From Streptosporangium saharense (GTDB taxonomy: Bacteria; Actinomycetota; Actinomycetes; Streptosporangiales; Streptosporangiaceae): a stretch of 64,000 bases of DNA. Every line of letters begins with the position of its first letter. Position 1 is the stretch's first letter. The stretch spans positions 1,240,001-1,304,000 of the forward strand of contig NZ_JACHJP010000002.1 in the NCBI RefSeq assembly GCF_014203715.1. Direction: 5' to 3'. Below, piece by piece: positions 61,423-64,000 of the stretch. Made by a program: the position numbers and the translations under genes. A model generated the notes under the pieces. It was not told the origin of the DNA. It made no database searches and saw only the letters and a program-made list of their open reading frames with translations.

Positions 61423-62646
61423 TCACAGGTGCTGGCGCGCCACGGTCTCCGCGAGCCGTTCGAGTAGCGGGCCCGCCTCGGCCAGGCACACGGCCCGGTC
61501 GGGTTCGAGGTCGGTGAGCGGGTAGGCGGCCGTGATGCCCGCCGCGTTCAGTTCCTCCTCGTCCAGGTCACACCGGCCGCACACCGCCACGACCGGCACC
61601 CCCGCCTTCGCCGCCGCCGAGGCGACCCCGGCCGGGGCCTTGCCGCGCAGGGTCTGCCCGTCGAGCGCACCCTCGCCGGTGATGACGAGGCGGGCGCCTT
61701 CGAGCCGCCGGTCGAAGCCGAGCAGGTCGAGCATGTACTCGATGCCGGGGCTGAAGGTGGCCCGCAGGAAGGCCAGGGCGGCGAAGCCCGTCCCTCCCGC
61801 CGCGCCCGCGCCCGGCATCCCCGCCACGCCCATGGCACGGACGACGCCGTCGTGCTCGACGGCACCGGCAAGGCCGTGGGTGTGCGTGGCGACGGCGGCG
61901 AGCCTGGCCAGGGCCCTTTCCAGTATCTCGACCTCCTCGGGGCTGGCGCCCTTCTGCGGGCCGTAGACGGCGGCGGCGCCGTACGGGCCGAGCAGGGGGT
62001 TGTCCACGTCGCAGGCGACGACGAACTCGACGCCGTCGAGGGGCAGGGTTCCCGAGGTGTCGATCCTGTCGAGCAGGCGCAGGGCGCCGCCGCCGTCGGG
62101 CAGTTCCTTCCCCTCGGCGTCCAGGAAGCGCACGCCGAGCGCCCGCATCATGCCCGTGCCGCCGTCGGTCGAGGCGCTGCCCCCGATGCCGAGCACGATC
62201 CTGCGCGCGCCGCGCCACAGGGCGTCGGCGACCAGTTCGCCGGTGCCACGGGTGGTCGCGGTCAGCGGGGCGCCCGCGCCGGGGCCTCCCGGCAGCCTGC
62301 GCAGCCCGGAGGCCTCGGCCAGCTCGACGACCGCCGTCGGCCCCGCCTCTCCCTCGGTGGCCTCACGCCAGGCGTAGGCGGCCCGCACCGGCTCTCCCGT
62401 CGGGCCGGTGACCTGGGCCTCGACGCGGGTGAACCCGGCCGCGACGGCGGCCTCGACGGTGCCGTCACCGCCGTCGGCGACCGGCAGCGCTACCACGGTG
62501 ACGCCGGGGCCGAGCCCCCTGGCCACGTGCGCGGCGACCTCGGCCGCGCTCAGCGACCCCTTGAACTTGTCCGGGGCGACGACGACATGGCCCGGCGACT
62601 GAGACAACCCTGCTCCCTGGGGCGAAGAACGGGCGGACGACGGCAC
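61423..62646 (-). CDS. glycerate 2-kinase
   Basis: A 407-residue member of the GlxK/GarK family, which phosphorylates glycerate to 2-phosphoglycerate. Recognised from VVVAPDKFKGSLSAAEVA, LPVADGGDGTVEA, IGGSASTDGGTGMMRALG and VITGEGALDGQTLRGKAP. The start is GTG 62646, with GGAGG seven bases upstream; about 20 residues precede the fold. Its neighbours give no pathway hint. Confidence 0.92.
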   Translation of the reverse strand: MPSSARSSPQGAGLSQSPGHVVVAPDKFKGSLSAAEVAAHVARGLGPGVTVVALPVADGGDGTVEAAVAAGFTRVEAQVTGPTGEPVRAAYAWREATEGEAGPTAVVELAEASGLRRLPGGPGAGAPLTATTRGTGELVADALWRGARRIVLGIGGSASTDGGTGMMRALGVRFLDAEGKELPDGGGALRLLDRIDTSGTLPLDGVEFVVACDVDNPLLGPYGAAAVYGPQKGASPEEVEILERALARLAAVATHTHGLAGAVEHDGVVRAMGVAGMPGAGAAGGTGFAALAFLRATFSPGIEYMLDLLGFDRRLEGARLVITGEGALDGQTLRGKAPAGVASAAAKAGVPVVAVCGRCDLDEEELNAAGITAAYPLTDLEPDRAVCLAEAGPLLERLAETVARQHL

Positions 62647-62735
62647 GCGCCGCCCTCCGCTTGACGAACGCCCATCATCACACCACGCCCATGCCGTACG
62701 GCGGGGCCCGAGGGTCCCCCTAGACTGGCTCCGTC

Positions 62736-63605
62736 ATGAATCACGTGTCCCTCATCGGCGGACACGTCTCCGTCGCCGGTGGCCTGGCCACGGGCGGCCT
62801 GCGGGCGGCCTCGGAGATCGGCGCCGAGGTGATCCAGGTGTTCGTCACCAACCCGCGTGGCTGGGCGCTCGCCGAGGGCGACCCCGCCGAGGACGCCCTG
62901 CTGCGCGAGTCCGGCATGCCGTGTTTCGTGCACGCGCCGTACCTCGTCAACCTGGGTTCCCCTAACCCGGAGACCCTGGACAGGTCGGCGGCGACCGTAC
63001 GGCACTGCCTCAGGCGCGCCCACGCGATCGGCGCCAGGGGGGTTGTCGTCCACACAGGGTCCGCGGTGACCGACACCCGCGAGAAGGCCATGGGCAGGCT
63101 GCGTGAGCGGCTGCTCCCGCTGCTCGACGAGGTCCCGGACGACGGCCCCGACCTGCTGCTCGAACCGATGGCGGGGCAGGGCGCGATGCTCTGCGCGACA
63201 GTCCAGGACCTGGAGCCCTACCTCGCGGCCCTCGACTGGCATCCGAGGGCGCGTGTCTGCCTGGACACCTGTCACACCTTCGCGGCCGGTCACGACATCT
63301 CGACCGAGGCCGGGGTCGCCGAAACCCTCGACGCCCTGCACGCGCTGGCCCCCGGGCGGCTCGGGCTGGTCCACGCAAACGACTCCAAGGACGTGTGCGG
63401 CTCGAAGAAGGACCGGCACGCGAACATCGGCACCGGCCACATCGGCGTGCGGGCCTTCGGTCACCTGCTGCGGCATCCGGTGGTCGTGGGGGTGCCGGTC
63501 TGCGTCGAGACCCCCGGCTCCGCCGCCCGCGCGGACATCGAGACGCTCAAGGGGCTCCGTCCGGCGGTCCGCCGTTCCCGGGTGACCGCGGGAACGACAC
63601 TCTAG
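62736..63605 (+). CDS. nfo: endonuclease IV (AP endonuclease)
   Basis: A 289-residue AP endonuclease that cuts DNA at abasic sites. Family blocks are SLIGGHVSVAGGL, QVFVTNPRGW, VVHTGSAV, LLEPMAGQG, CLDTCHTFAAGHD and LGLVHANDSKD with GSKKDRHANIGTGHIG, which give the His/Glu/Asp zinc ligands. The start is ATG 62736 with no ribosome site, nine bases after TAGACT (62721-62726), so leaderless. No SOS box precedes it. Confidence 0.94.
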   Translation: MNHVSLIGGHVSVAGGLATGGLRAASEIGAEVIQVFVTNPRGWALAEGDPAEDALLRESGMPCFVHAPYLVNLGSPNPETLDRSAATVRHCLRRAHAIGARGVVVHTGSAVTDTREKAMGRLRERLLPLLDEVPDDGPDLLLEPMAGQGAMLCATVQDLEPYLAALDWHPRARVCLDTCHTFAAGHDISTEAGVAETLDALHALAPGRLGLVHANDSKDVCGSKKDRHANIGTGHIGVRAFGHLLRHPVVVGVPVCVETPGSAARADIETLKGLRPAVRRSRVTAGTTL

Positions 63606-63619
63606 ACCATCGGTTTCCG

Positions 63620-63718
63620 GGTGTGACGGGACGCCCGCGGCCCGCAATCCGGCCGCCCCCGCGTGGCCGGATCGCTCGGACCCGCCCCCGCAGGTCGGCG
63701 CGGGCGTCCCGTCACACC
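63620..63718 (+). repeat. 20-bp perfect inverted repeat enclosing a hairpin, after nfo
   Basis: Bases 63620-63639 (GGTGTGACGGGACGCCCGCG) are exactly complementary to 63699-63718. The 59-base interior holds another hairpin, ATCCGGCC (63647-63654) with GGCCGGAT (63665-63672). The structure begins 15 bases after the nfo stop, so it may terminate nfo, but its length and nested form exceed a normal terminator. Confidence 0.9.
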
Positions 63719-63726
63719 GGAGGCCG

Positions 63727-63785
63727 CCGGGCCCCCTCCCCCGATTGGGGCCCGGCAATGGGTGACCACGTGCTGGGTGTCACCC
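63727..63785 (+). terminator. two further hairpins after nfo
   Basis: CCGGGCCCC (63727-63735) pairs with GGGGCCCGG (63747-63755), and GGGTGAC (63760-63766) pairs with GTCACCC (63779-63785). They follow the 20-bp inverted repeat directly. Together these make three stacked secondary structures in 165 bases. No gene is seen between 63606 and 63939. Confidence 0.75.
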
Positions 63786-63939
63786 GGGGTTCCGCGGACC
63801 AGGAACTTCGAGCCTTCCGGCTCTGTCCCCCTCTCTGGCGCCGCGGGTTTGGCTCTCCGATGTACGGAACACTAGAGGGGACGCTCCGGGGACGACTCAC
63901 CATTTTTTGACCAGCACGATTAACGGTGTGTAGCCGTCG

Positions 63940-64000
63940 ATGTACGGAGCGTTCTCAGACGACGAGCGGCAGAGCGTGGACGACGAGCGGTCGCCCCCGT
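63940..64000 (+). CDS. start of an unknown gene (partial)
   Basis: An ATG at 63940 opens a frame (MYGAFSDDERQSVDDERSPP) that runs off the right edge. The residues are acidic and not recognisable. A -35-like TTGACC lies at 63907-63912 and a weak TAG at the -10 position ends just before the ATG, so a leaderless gene is possible. The rest of the gene is needed to tell. Confidence 0.35.
   Translation, partial: MYGAFSDDERQSVDDERSPP

Overview
The window looks like a chromosomal segment from a GC-rich filamentous actinomycete. Lineage clues are bldD, an actinobacterial-type integration host factor (mihF), an SAV_6107-type HEPN gene, an Rv2175c-type regulator, a PriA with decayed helicase motifs, many GTG/TTG starts and several probably leaderless genes. 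Streptosporangiaceae is a reasonable guess, but it is inference; no rRNA or tRNA is present to fix it.

Layout. 0-1.4 kb: end of a riboflavin locus (pnuC-like, ribE) behind an FMN riboswitch, minus strand. 1.9-7.9 kb: a five-gene peptide ABC transporter in the unusual order C-A-B-D-F, plus strand, ending in an 11-bp tandem repeat and a strong terminator. 8.1-13.8 kb: rpe, asnB, then rsmB-fmt-def. 13.8-14.25 kb: a 450-bp near-palindrome built from REP-like hairpins. 14.25-23.5 kb: a tandem pair of unknown paralogues with a CxCxxC motif, priA, and two tandem ATPase-LuxR regulators. 23.7-28.2 kb: metK, an unknown gene, coaBC, rpoZ, gmk, mihF. 28.4-38.5 kb: the full pyrimidine operon pyrR-pyrB-pyrC-carA-carB-pyrK-pyrD-pyrF with a PyrR-type RNA element in its leader. 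All of 8.1-38.5 kb is on the minus strand.

38.7-47.1 kb, plus strand: an orphan F1 gamma-subunit (AtpG-like) gene, a DUF3040-like membrane protein, and an arginine deiminase operon (permease, arcA, arcB, arcC, second permease, universal stress protein). As I recall, bldD sits directly beside pyrR in Streptomyces, so this block looks inserted between them. 47.4-49.3 kb: bldD, with an intact cyclic-di-GMP signature, and a membrane PP2C phosphatase.

49.3-63.6 kb: a HEPN-family gene behind what looks like a LexA-controlled promoter, an L,D-transpeptidase, ybaK, a GNAT gene, metF, a polyprenyl synthase, thiE, an Rv2175c-like gene, a flavoprotein reductase, a TPP riboswitch with an expanded arm driving thiO-thiS-thiG, a PASTA-domain Ser/Thr kinase, glycerate kinase and endonuclease IV. 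The right edge has stacked hairpins and the start of an unknown gene.

How it fits together. Most of the window is housekeeping: pyrimidine, thiamine, riboflavin, CoA, SAM and folate-linked one-carbon metabolism, plus translation initiation and N-terminal processing (fmt, def). Three metabolite-sensing RNA controls are visible (FMN, TPP, PyrR). The least explained parts are the SOS-linked HEPN gene, the REP-type palindrome, the CxCxxC paralogue pair and the orphan AtpG beside the arginine deiminase operon.
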